Below, one piece after another: positions 40,099 through 47,108 of a stretch of DNA of 64,000 bases. This stretch comes from Bradyrhizobium iriomotense. GTDB lineage: Bacteria; Pseudomonadota; Alphaproteobacteria; Rhizobiales; Xanthobacteraceae. The notes beneath the pieces were generated by a model, which did not search any database, was not told the DNA's origin, and saw only the letters and a list, made by a program, of their open reading frames with translations. The DNA lies in assembly GCF_018129405.1 (NCBI RefSeq), contig NZ_JAFCLP010000002.1:372001-436000 (forward strand), written 5' to 3'. Position 1 is the first letter of the stretch. Each line of letters begins with the position of its first letter. The position numbers were made by a program, and so were the translations under genes.

Positions 40099-40127
40099 CA
40101 AAAAAGCCCCGGCCGACGGCCGGGGCT
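40099..40127 (-). terminator. Rho-independent terminator of the porin gene
   Basis: On the minus strand a perfect 10-bp stem AGCCCCGGCC/GGCCGGGGCT with a 3-base loop is followed by six T residues. It lies about 30 bases after the stop of the porin-like gene and insulates it from the SOS promoter downstream. Confidence 0.93.
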
Positions 40128-40158
40128 TTCGATGACCGCTCAAAAAGAGCGATCGGTA

Positions 40159-40878
40159 TCAGTAACGGCCGAGGATCGGGCCGCCGAACTTGTAGTTCAG
40201 GCGGACGAGGCCCATGTCGACGTCCTGCTTGATGCGCTCGGTGCCGGCGAAGCCAGCGAAGGTGACGTCCTTGTCCGACAGGAAGATGTGGTTGTACTCG
40301 ACGCCAACCGACCAGTTCGGCGCGAAGCCGTACTCGAGGCCGGCGCCAACGGTGCCACCCCAACGGGTGTCGCTGGTCGATGCGAGCAGCCCGCCGCCGA
40401 GGCCGGAGATCTCGTACTTGTCGCTGACCACAGCCGCACCGCCCTTGACGTAGACGAGGACGTTGTTCCAGGCGTAACCGACCTGGCCGGTGATCAGGCC
40501 GAACGCATCGATCTTCGTGCGGTTGCGAGTGGCGAACAGCGCGCTGGCATTGTCGCCGGAGAAGTCGGCCCAGTTGCCCTGGCCTTCCACGCCGAACACC
40601 CACTGGCCCGACTGCCAGCGATAGCCGATCTGGCCACCGACCGTGCCGCCGGTCGCATCGTGCGAGCCTTCACGACCAACGCCGACGAAATCCCAGGTCG
40701 CGTGCGACGAACCACCGCCGCCGTTGATGCCGATGTAGAAGCCGCTCCAGTCGTAGATCGTGGCGACCATCGCGGGCGCCTTGGTGTACGGCCGAGCCGC
40801 GAGATCGGCAGCCAGCGCCGGTGCAGCTGCGCTGAGCGCGACGAGGCTCACAGCGGCAAGCAACAAATTCTTCTTCAT
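40159..40878 (-). CDS. Outer membrane beta-barrel protein, Omp25/31 type
   Basis: A 239-residue outer membrane protein. A signal peptide (MKKNLLLAAVSLVALSAAAP, cleaved at ALA) precedes the conserved DWSGFYIGINGGGG, then an eight-strand barrel with alternating aromatic residues and a GLVRLNYKFGGP tail. Bradyrhizobium carries many such paralogues. A GGGA lies before the ATG and a strong terminator follows. It is probably an abundant surface protein; ligands unknown. Confidence 0.88.
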   Translation of the reverse strand: MKKNLLLAAVSLVALSAAAPALAADLAARPYTKAPAMVATIYDWSGFYIGINGGGGSSHATWDFVGVGREGSHDATGGTVGGQIGYRWQSGQWVFGVEGQGNWADFSGDNASALFATRNRTKIDAFGLITGQVGYAWNNVLVYVKGGAAVVSDKYEISGLGGGLLASTSDTRWGGTVGAGLEYGFAPNWSVGVEYNHIFLSDKDVTFAGFAGTERIKQDVDMGLVRLNYKFGGPILGRY

Positions 40879-41133
40879 TTCAATCCCGTTCCAGTTTCGT
40901 CGTTAGGCCCCCTGGCCGTGGCGTCGTCATAACAGCGATCGACGGAATTGCTGTAACCTCGACGCAACAGTTCACTCCAAAGGCCCGCGCTTCATTAATG
41001 AAGATTTATCGGAGCGCGCTGGAAACCCTTTGAAACAAGTGTTTTCGGCAGTTCCAATGTCGACGAGACGAGATAAACTGCACGCGCGCGTAACATCGTC
41101 GCGCGCACAATTGTGTGATTGGAGAATCGAAAA

Positions 41134-41442
41134 ATGCGAGCACGAATTGCCTTCCCCATTGCCGCCACATTTTCGCTCGCAATCGCCACATTCACGCTCA
41201 CGCTGAGCGCAAGCACACCCGCACGCGCATTCGGTACGCATCACGCGTTCTGCCTTACGGGCGATGAATGGCCGGGGCTGAGCAATTGCAGGTTCGATAC
41301 TTACGCACAGTGTCAGGCAAGCGCATCGGGCCGCGCGCTGACCTGCATCGCCAATCCCTATTTCGGCGGACAGAGTGATGATCCCTACGCGTATCAGAAT
41401 CGTCCGCGCACGCTGGCGCCGGGCTACTACTTGTCGCGCTGA
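41134..41442 (+). CDS. Small secreted DUF3551 protein, copy 1
   Basis: A 102-residue protein with a signal peptide (RIAFPIAATFSLAIATFTL, cleavage near ARAF) and the DUF3551 cysteine framework: AFCLTGDEW, NCRFDTYAQCQASASGRALTC, then IANPYF. GGAG is nine bases upstream of the ATG. The family is widespread in Bradyrhizobium with no assigned function. One base separates it from the next family member. Confidence 0.8.
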   Translation: MRARIAFPIAATFSLAIATFTLTLSASTPARAFGTHHAFCLTGDEWPGLSNCRFDTYAQCQASASGRALTCIANPYFGGQSDDPYAYQNRPRTLAPGYYLSR

Positions 41443-41443
41443 G

Positions 41444-41743
41444 ATGCGCAGCGCCTGGCTTGCACTCGCTGCGACCGGCACACTCTTCGTGAGCGCGCAG
41501 GCGCGCGCACAGACCTATGACCCCACCTATCCCGTCTGCATGCAGATCTACGGCCAGGTGGGCTATTTCGATTGCCGCTACACCTCGCTCGCGCAGTGCA
41601 GGTTTCTCGCGGTCGGGCGTTCGGCGAGCTGTGTCGCGAATCCGTATTTTTCGCAGCGGAGGCCGGCTCGCCGGTCGAACCGCTCCGGCCAGTTGTTGGC
41701 ACACGCAAATCGGGACGCTGATATGCGGCCTGCCTTGTGTTGA
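41444..41743 (+). CDS. Small secreted DUF3551 protein, copy 2
   Basis: A 99-residue protein with signal sequence (SAWLALAATGTLFVSAQARA) and the DUF3551 pattern PVCMQIYG, FDCRYTSLAQCRFLAVGRSA, SCVANPYF. The ATG is 1 base after the stop of copy 1, so translation is coupled. The C-terminus departs from the family after SQRR and ends in an unrelated basic tail, possibly from an old frameshift. Confidence 0.78.
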   Translation: MRSAWLALAATGTLFVSAQARAQTYDPTYPVCMQIYGQVGYFDCRYTSLAQCRFLAVGRSASCVANPYFSQRRPARRSNRSGQLLAHANRDADMRPALC

Positions 41744-41838
41744 CGAAGACTGATCCGGTTTAATTACGACGGACAAATCTTGCAGGGATGGCGACGTTCG
41801 CTGGGCGGGTTCCCGTTGACGCCACCAATGCAGGACTC

Positions 41839-43158
41839 ATGACGATCTCGCCTCACGCGACCTCGCCCCGCGCCAATTCGACCGCGGCCGCTACTCCCCC
41901 TCACCTCGCCATCGTCCTCGTCTCGCTCGCGATGGGCGGCTTTGCGATCGGGACCACCGAATTCGCGTCGATGAGCCTGCTGCCGTTTTTCGCCGTCAAC
42001 CTCCACGTCGACGAGCCGACCGCAGGCCACGCGATCAGCGCCTACGCGCTCGGCGTCGTGCTGGGCGCGCCGCTGATCGCGGTGCTGGGTGCGCGCTTCG
42101 CCCGGCGCACGCAGCTGCTCGCCTTGATGGCCGTGTTCGCGCTCGGCAACGCGCTCACCGCGCTCGCACCCGGCTTCGGCTGGATGATCGCGGCGCGCTT
42201 CCTCTCAGGGGTGCCACACGGCGCCTATTTCGGCATCGCCGCGCTGGTCGCAGCGTCCCTGGTTCCGCAACAGCGCCGCTCGCAGGCGATCGGCCAGGTC
42301 ATGCTCGGCCTGACCTGCGCCACCATCATCGGCGTGCCGCTGGCCAATCTGATCGGCCAGGCGGCCGGCTGGCGCGCGAGTTTTGGTCTCGTGTCGGTGC
42401 TGGCGCTGCTCACCGTGCTGCTGTGCGCCTTGTTCGCTCCGCGCGACCGGGCGGGCCGGTCGGATCCGCTACGGGAGCTCGGCGCTTTGAAGAGCGGCCG
42501 CGTCTGGATCACGCTGGCAATCGGCGCCATCGGCTTTGGCGGCATGTTTGCCGTCTACACCTATCTTGCGACGACGCTGATCGAGGTCACCAGGGTCAGC
42601 CCCGCGGCCATTCCGTTCTTCCTCGCCGTATTCGGTGTCGGCGCCACGCTCGGCAATCTGTTCGTGCCGCGCTTCGCCGACCGCGCCCTGATGCCGACGG
42701 CGGGCATCATCCTGCTGTTTGCAGCCGTCGCGCTGCTGGTGTTTCCGCTCGCCGCCCACAATCCCTGGCTCCTGGCGGCCGACGTTTTCGCGATCGGCAC
42801 CAGCGTTTCGCTCGGAGCCATCCTGCAGACGCGCCTCATGGACGTCGCAGGTGACGCGCAGGCGCTCGCGGCCGCGCTGAACCATTCAGCGTTCAACACC
42901 GCCAACGCGCTCGGCCCGTTCCTGGGCGGCCTTGCCATTCGAGAAGGGTTGGGCTGGACCTCCACCGGTCCCGTCGGCGCCGCACTCGCGCTTCTCGGTT
43001 TGCTGATCTGGGCCGTCGCCCGGCGCGATGCCGGGTCTGCGTCGGCCGAGGTCGCCTCGCGGCGCGACGCTGCTCCGCTCGCACCCCCGTTGGCCCCGGA
43101 CCATCGACGCCGTTCGGCCGCTCACGAGGATCTGCCCGCCCGGACATCAGCGAAATAA
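41839..43158 (+). CDS. MFS exporter, AraJ/DHA1-like
   Basis: A 439-residue 12-helix major facilitator. The segment GTTEFASMSLLPFFA in helix 1, GARFARRTQLLALMA and FLSGVPHGAYFGIAALVAA are typical of arabinose/drug efflux carriers of the DHA1 type. The ATG at 41839 is selected for AGGA just upstream; one at 41788 would add 17 residues. The last 40 residues are Arg/Ala/Pro-rich and probably disordered. Substrate unknown. Confidence 0.85.
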   Translation: MTISPHATSPRANSTAAATPPHLAIVLVSLAMGGFAIGTTEFASMSLLPFFAVNLHVDEPTAGHAISAYALGVVLGAPLIAVLGARFARRTQLLALMAVFALGNALTALAPGFGWMIAARFLSGVPHGAYFGIAALVAASLVPQQRRSQAIGQVMLGLTCATIIGVPLANLIGQAAGWRASFGLVSVLALLTVLLCALFAPRDRAGRSDPLRELGALKSGRVWITLAIGAIGFGGMFAVYTYLATTLIEVTRVSPAAIPFFLAVFGVGATLGNLFVPRFADRALMPTAGIILLFAAVALLVFPLAAHNPWLLAADVFAIGTSVSLGAILQTRLMDVAGDAQALAAALNHSAFNTANALGPFLGGLAIREGLGWTSTGPVGAALALLGLLIWAVARRDAGSASAEVASRRDAAPLAPPLAPDHRRRSAAHEDLPARTSAK

Positions 43159-43246
43159 ACGCCGACTGGAGCGCCACTGCAAGTTGTGAAAGCGTCAGGC
43201 GTCGTATAGCGTCGATATCGGTTTGCACCGCATAGTCGATCATTTC

Positions 43247-44500
43247 ATGCTCGCCCGCATTCTGCTCGTCGTCGCCGCGCTGTCGCTTCCCGGCGCATTG
43301 CGCGCGGAAACGCCCTCTGAGAAGGCCGGATTTGCTTCCACGCTGACGATCTATCTCGCCAAGGGGCCGCCCGATGCGTGCGGGCCGGGCTGCGACCGCT
43401 GGATCGCCATCGAGGGCGAGATCGACGGGGACGCCGCCCCGCGCATCCGCCGCTTCCTCGCCGCCGTCAAGGACACACAGCGTCCGATCTATCTCTATTC
43501 ACCCGGCGGGAACGTGGAGCAGTCCTACGCGATCGGGCGGCTGCTGCGCAGCCGCAAGGCGGTCGCCCGGGTCGGCCGCACCATTGTGACGGCGTGCGCC
43601 GCGGACAAGCAGGTGGACGCCGCCTGCCTGAAGCTGAAAAACGCAAGCGGAGAAGTCGAGGCCGAGCTCACCACCCGCAAGGCGATGTGCAACTCGGCCT
43701 GCGGTTACCTGTTCATTGGGGCGACCTCCCGCGAGGTGGCGCCCGACGCGGCGCTGGCGGTCCATAATTCCAGGCTGGTCCTGCGCTTTCGGGGAGATCC
43801 GCCCCCACAGGTGGTCGCCGAGGCGAGGCAGCGCCGAATAGCGAGCGCCGATCGCGACCGCACTGCGTTCATCGCGTCGATGGGCATCAGCCGTGAGCTC
43901 GATGCCCTCATCCGGACCGTGAAGTTCGAGAACCTGCATGTGCTGACCCGAGCCGAGCTTTATCGTTTCGGGATCGACACGCGACCGCTCGCCGAAACGG
44001 CGTGGAAGCTGGAAAAGGACGCGCGACCATTCGTCCGCAAGATCGCCGTGATGAAGAAGGAGAACGACTCGTCGTTCCGGACCATGGAGTGGCGCCTGTC
44101 ATGCGAAAACAGGGCGCGCGTGCCGCTGTGGTTCGCAGCCGAAATCGATGAGGCCTCCACCGGCAAGAGCACGATCCTGATGACGGCGGACGCCGCCACG
44201 GACAAGGCGGCTGGAGGACCGCCGCTGCGATCCGGCAAGTACGAGGTCTGGCGCGGCAGCATCGACGCCGACATGGTCAAGGCGATCCTCGCCTCCCGCT
44301 CCCTCCATGTCCGCGAAACCACGACGATGCCCGACGACAAGACGGACATGACGAAATTCGACCTCGACCTGACGGGCCTTTCGCCAGCGTGGACGCAGCT
44401 CAAGTCGTCCTGCGCCCTGTCGGCGCTCAACCCGATCAGCCCCTGGCCGGCCACGGTGCCGAACGTCAGCGCAGCGCCTCCGGCTGCGGCGGCGCCGTAA
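43247..44500 (+). CDS. Exported ClpP/crotonase-fold protein with Ser-His pair
   Basis: A 417-residue protein. A signal peptide (MLARILLVVAALSLPGA, cleavage near LRA) precedes a ClpP-like fold: YLYSPGGNVEQSYAIGRLL (oxyanion SPGG at 85-88), CNSACGYLFIGA with the likely nucleophile Ser150, and ALAVHNSR with His173. The second half (about 255-417) is an unrecognised beta-rich domain ending in a Pro/Ala tail. An envelope-located peptidase-like role is inferred; the third catalytic residue is not clear, so it could also be a binding protein. Confidence 0.7.
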   Translation: MLARILLVVAALSLPGALRAETPSEKAGFASTLTIYLAKGPPDACGPGCDRWIAIEGEIDGDAAPRIRRFLAAVKDTQRPIYLYSPGGNVEQSYAIGRLLRSRKAVARVGRTIVTACAADKQVDAACLKLKNASGEVEAELTTRKAMCNSACGYLFIGATSREVAPDAALAVHNSRLVLRFRGDPPPQVVAEARQRRIASADRDRTAFIASMGISRELDALIRTVKFENLHVLTRAELYRFGIDTRPLAETAWKLEKDARPFVRKIAVMKKENDSSFRTMEWRLSCENRARVPLWFAAEIDEASTGKSTILMTADAATDKAAGGPPLRSGKYEVWRGSIDADMVKAILASRSLHVRETTTMPDDKTDMTKFDLDLTGLSPAWTQLKSSCALSALNPISPWPATVPNVSAAPPAAAAP

Positions 44501-44621
44501 GCGCAGCCACCGCCTGGACGCCAAGCCGGCTCATTGCCCGGAAAGCGGCCGGCGATTCACATAGCCTAATGCGCACCGTGCGGCAAAACGTCAAAATCGT
44601 GTCCGGGATGAGGGCACTACG

Positions 44622-44717
44622 ATGACGATGGATCGCGTCGAACGGGCATTCATCGCGACCGCGATGCTGGGTTTCCTGGTGATGCTGGGAGCGATCATAT
44701 GGATGATGGTGAGCTGA
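44622..44717 (+). CDS. Micro-protein 1: 31-residue membrane peptide
   Basis: A short ORF of 31 codons: a charged start MTMDRVERA followed by a hydrophobic helix FIATAMLGFLVMLGAIIWMM. GAGGG lies seven bases upstream of the ATG. It overlaps the next micro-ORF by 19 bases in another frame. Function unknown; the conserved-looking layout argues for a real small protein, but comparative data are missing. Confidence 0.5.
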   Translation: MTMDRVERAFIATAMLGFLVMLGAIIWMMVS

Positions 44718-44821
44718 CGGGTTACTCCTTGCGACAAGCCTTGTCGCAGGCGTTGCCCTATCTCGGGATCGCCCTTTGCCTTGCCGTGGCTATGTGGCTG
44801 ACCTGGAGCCGCCTGCTTTAG
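44699..44821 (+). CDS. Micro-protein 2: 40-residue membrane peptide, overlapping the first
   Basis: A 40-codon ORF starting within the first micro-ORF: an acidic start MDDGELTG is followed by SLRQALSQALPYL and a hydrophobic helix GIALCLAVAMWLTW with a basic end SRLL. Overlapping frames suggest translational coupling. No separate ribosome site stands out, so it depends on the upstream frame. Its stop abuts a palindromic repeat. Confidence 0.45.
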   Translation: MDDGELTGYSLRQALSQALPYLGIALCLAVAMWLTWSRLL

Positions 44822-44936
44822 GCATGATCCGGACCCGAAGGGCCGCGTTAGCGCAAAGTGCGAAGCGGTTTTCCGATAGGATCATGCTCAAACAACAACC
44901 TGAAGCGCGATGACGCTTCATCATTCTCATCGCGTT
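44822..44936. repeat. Rhizobial intergenic palindromic element
   Basis: GCATGATCC (44822-44830) is repeated inverted as GGATCATGC (44879-44887), followed by GAAGCG/CGCTTC and GCGATGA/TCATCGC inverted pairs. The sequence matches, from memory, a family of intergenic elements common in Bradyrhizobium and other Rhizobiales. It may act in mRNA end formation. Confidence 0.7.
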
Positions 44937-45107
44937 TCAGGCCGGACCGCCCTCCCCGCGAACCGGCCCGAGCGCAGCCAGTTCGTCCCGGGCACGCTGT
45001 GCCCTTGCGATGTGATCGCTGTCGCGCAGTATCTTGAGGGCATCGCGAACCAGCTCGCGCGAAAAGGACATGAGCTGCGCGTCGCCCGCGCGGGCGGTGT
45101 AGATCAT
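44937..45107 (-). CDS. Small hypothetical helical protein (56 residues)
   Basis: A 56-codon ORF with GAGG six bases before the ATG. The sequence is a charged helix: LMSFSRELVRDALKILRDSD then HIARAQRARDELAALG. There is no signal peptide. It ends next to the intergenic repeat and lies 53 bases downstream of the response regulator stop on the same strand, so it could share its transcript. No family recognised. Confidence 0.5.
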   Translation of the reverse strand: MIYTARAGDAQLMSFSRELVRDALKILRDSDHIARAQRARDELAALGPVRGEGGPA

Positions 45108-45159
45108 TCGAACCTCACTTGGATCATGAGCAGGCTACGCGGTGGCGCGACGCTGCGCC

Positions 45160-45564
45160 TCACGTCTTCGGCTTCCCGATCAGCCCGGCCAGGCCGCGGA
45201 CCAACGCCGCGACGTCGATCGGCTTTTCCCAGAGCATCACGTCGTGAAATTGGGGAGCGATGCTGACCTTGTCGTAGCCGGTCGTGAACACGAACGGCAC
45301 CTGGCGCGCCTTGAGCTCCTGGGCAACGGGAAACACCATTTCGCCATGAATATTCACGTCGAGCACCGCGCCGTCGAGAACGCCGCCGTCGTTGATGATC
45401 GGGAGCGCATCGTCGATCTGGCCGACCGGCCCGGCGATCTCCGCCCCCGCTGAGCGTAGCGCGCGGGTGATGTCGTCGGCGAGGAAATACTCGTCCTCGA
45501 GCACGAGGATGCGACATCCCGACAAGGGGGCGCTCCTGCGCGACAACGTTGGCGATAGCGCCAT
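45160..45564 (-). CDS. Single-domain response regulator
   Basis: A 134-residue receiver domain without an output domain. The phospho-acceptor is Asp69 in GAVLDVNIHGE, the acidic pocket Glu23-Asp24-Glu25, the switch Thr in FVFTTGYD, and the Lys in LWEKPID. GGAGG precedes the ATG. It diverges from the CheB gene with 72 bases between starts. A likely partner is the HWE-type histidine kinase in the same cluster, as in other alphaproteobacterial single-receiver systems. Confidence 0.85.
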   Translation of the reverse strand: MALSPTLSRRSAPLSGCRILVLEDEYFLADDITRALRSAGAEIAGPVGQIDDALPIINDGGVLDGAVLDVNIHGEMVFPVAQELKARQVPFVFTTGYDKVSIAPQFHDVMLWEKPIDVAALVRGLAGLIGKPKT

Positions 45565-45636
45565 GTTTCCTCCAGCACCCAGCGGATGGATAGGAACATA
45601 GGCCTCAAGGCCGTCTTGGTGCAAACGAAGCATTGA

Positions 45637-46653
45637 ATGGCGGGTTCCATGAGCAACCGCGACATCATTGTCATCGGCGGCTCCTCCGGGGCCACGGCGC
45701 CGCTGAAACGGATTCTGGCAGATCTGCATCCGGATGTTCCGGCAGCCATCTTCATCGTCCTCCACATCCCTGCGCAGGGCATCGGCATCCTGTCGACCGT
45801 CGCCGCTTCCGCCGGCAGGCTCCCGGTGCATCAGGCCGTCGACGGCATGAAGTTCGAGCGCGGCCACGTCTATCTCGGTGCCCCCGACCATCATTTGCTG
45901 CTGTCGGGCAATCATATTCGCCTCGGGCGCGGCCCACGCGAGAACATGGTGCGGCCCGCAATCGACGCGCTGTTCCGCTCGGCCGCGCTCCATCACGGCC
46001 CGCGCGTGATCGGAGTGGTGCTGAGCGGATTGCTCTCGGACGGGGCCGCCGGCCTCAACGCGATCAAGCGCTGCGGCGGAATGACGATCGTGCAGGATCC
46101 GTTGGAAGCGATCGCGGCGGAGATGCCGCAGCGCGCCCTGGAAGCGACCACGGCCGACCTTTGCGTGCCCGCCGCGCGGCTCGGCGACGTTCTCTCCGAT
46201 CTCGCCCGGGAACCGCCGGGTCTCGCATGTCCCGTCGCTCCGGATATCCGCCTGGAGGTGGAGATCGCCGCGGGCGAAAGAATCGGCAGCGCAATCCTGG
46301 CGGACATCGCCGATCCGGCGGCGCTGACCTGCCCCGGTTGCGGCGGGGTTCTCTCCCAGGTGAAAGAAGCGCGTCCCATGCGGTTTCGCTGTCAGGTCGG
46401 CCACGCCTACACCGCCGATACCCTCGCCAAGGAGCAGGAAGGGCAAGTCGACGAGGCCCTGCGCGTCGCGCTCCGGATCATCGAGGAGCGGGCCGAACTC
46501 GTGCAGCGCATGGCCGCGGACGGCCGTCGCAGCGGCAGGCCGGCTGTGGCCGAAATGTACGAGCTGCGCGCGGCCGAATATCGCGAATATGCCGATATGA
46601 TCCGGCGCGTCGTGCTACAATCGCTCGATCCTCCGATCCAGCGAGGGAAGTGA
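45637..46653 (+). CDS. Stand-alone CheB-type methylesterase with C-terminal Cys-rich motif
   Basis: A 338-residue protein. The CheB catalytic residues are present: Ser16 (IGGSSGAT), His43 (VLHIPAQG) and Asp135 (SGLLSDGAAG). No receiver domain precedes them. The C-terminal third has a zinc-ribbon-like set (LTCPGCGGVL, MRFRCQVGHAY) and an acidic helix. Start at 45637 or at ATG 45649. Followed after 6 bases by a small coiled-coil gene. It probably deamidates or demethylates a non-chemotaxis target, because no receptor gene is nearby. Confidence 0.83.
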   Translation: MAGSMSNRDIIVIGGSSGATAPLKRILADLHPDVPAAIFIVLHIPAQGIGILSTVAASAGRLPVHQAVDGMKFERGHVYLGAPDHHLLLSGNHIRLGRGPRENMVRPAIDALFRSAALHHGPRVIGVVLSGLLSDGAAGLNAIKRCGGMTIVQDPLEAIAAEMPQRALEATTADLCVPAARLGDVLSDLAREPPGLACPVAPDIRLEVEIAAGERIGSAILADIADPAALTCPGCGGVLSQVKEARPMRFRCQVGHAYTADTLAKEQEGQVDEALRVALRIIEERAELVQRMAADGRRSGRPAVAEMYELRAAEYREYADMIRRVVLQSLDPPIQRGK

Positions 46654-46659
46654 AGCGCT

Positions 46660-46941
46660 ATGGCAGTATCCCTTGCCCAGCGGACCCAGCAACTCCGTGA
46701 CGAGCGGCGCCTTCTGGAGAAGGCCGATCTCGATATCGAGGAGGGCTGGCAGCGCCTGCGCAGGCAGGAGGATCGCGTGCGCGACCTGCAGGACAGCGGA
46801 TATGACTGCCAGCAGGCGGAACGGCTGGTGGAGCTGCTCAAGCAGACCCTGGTGGAATGGGAGCGGCATCGCACCCTGATCGTTCAGAGAGTGGACTACC
46901 TCCAGCAGGAGGTCGACCCGGTGCCGCCAGCGGTCGCCTGA
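46660..46941 (+). CDS. Small coiled-coil protein (93 residues)
   Basis: An almost entirely helical, charged protein: LRDERRLLEKADLDIEEGWQ, RRQEDRVRDLQDSGYDCQQA and LVELLKQTLVEWERHRTLIV have a heptad-like leucine pattern. The ATG follows the CheB stop by 6 bases, so it is probably coupled. No family recognised; it may be a partner or adaptor of the CheB protein. Confidence 0.65.
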   Translation: MAVSLAQRTQQLRDERRLLEKADLDIEEGWQRLRRQEDRVRDLQDSGYDCQQAERLVELLKQTLVEWERHRTLIVQRVDYLQQEVDPVPPAVA

Positions 46942-47108
46942 TACGGTGACGGTCCGCGCCGCCGGGGCGCGGGCCTTGCGGTCCGCACCATCGGCGCTCC
47001 GTCGGAACGGCGAACGTTTCCCGCTTTTAGCTGTTGGGATAACATCGATTTCTGCTATTTGCAGAAACCGGAATCCGTTGGTCCCGGGCAACGAGAGTAG
47101 CGGCAATC

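Noticed and set aside
40071-40135. Short plus-strand ORF over the porin terminator
   Set aside because: It is made of the terminator sequence itself and has no ribosome site.
46980-47100. EcfG-type general stress promoter (GGAAC ... CGTT) near the signalling cluster
   Set aside because: GGAAC and CGTT occur, but spacing is 5 bases instead of 16-17; other GGAAC sites in the cluster also fail the spacing.
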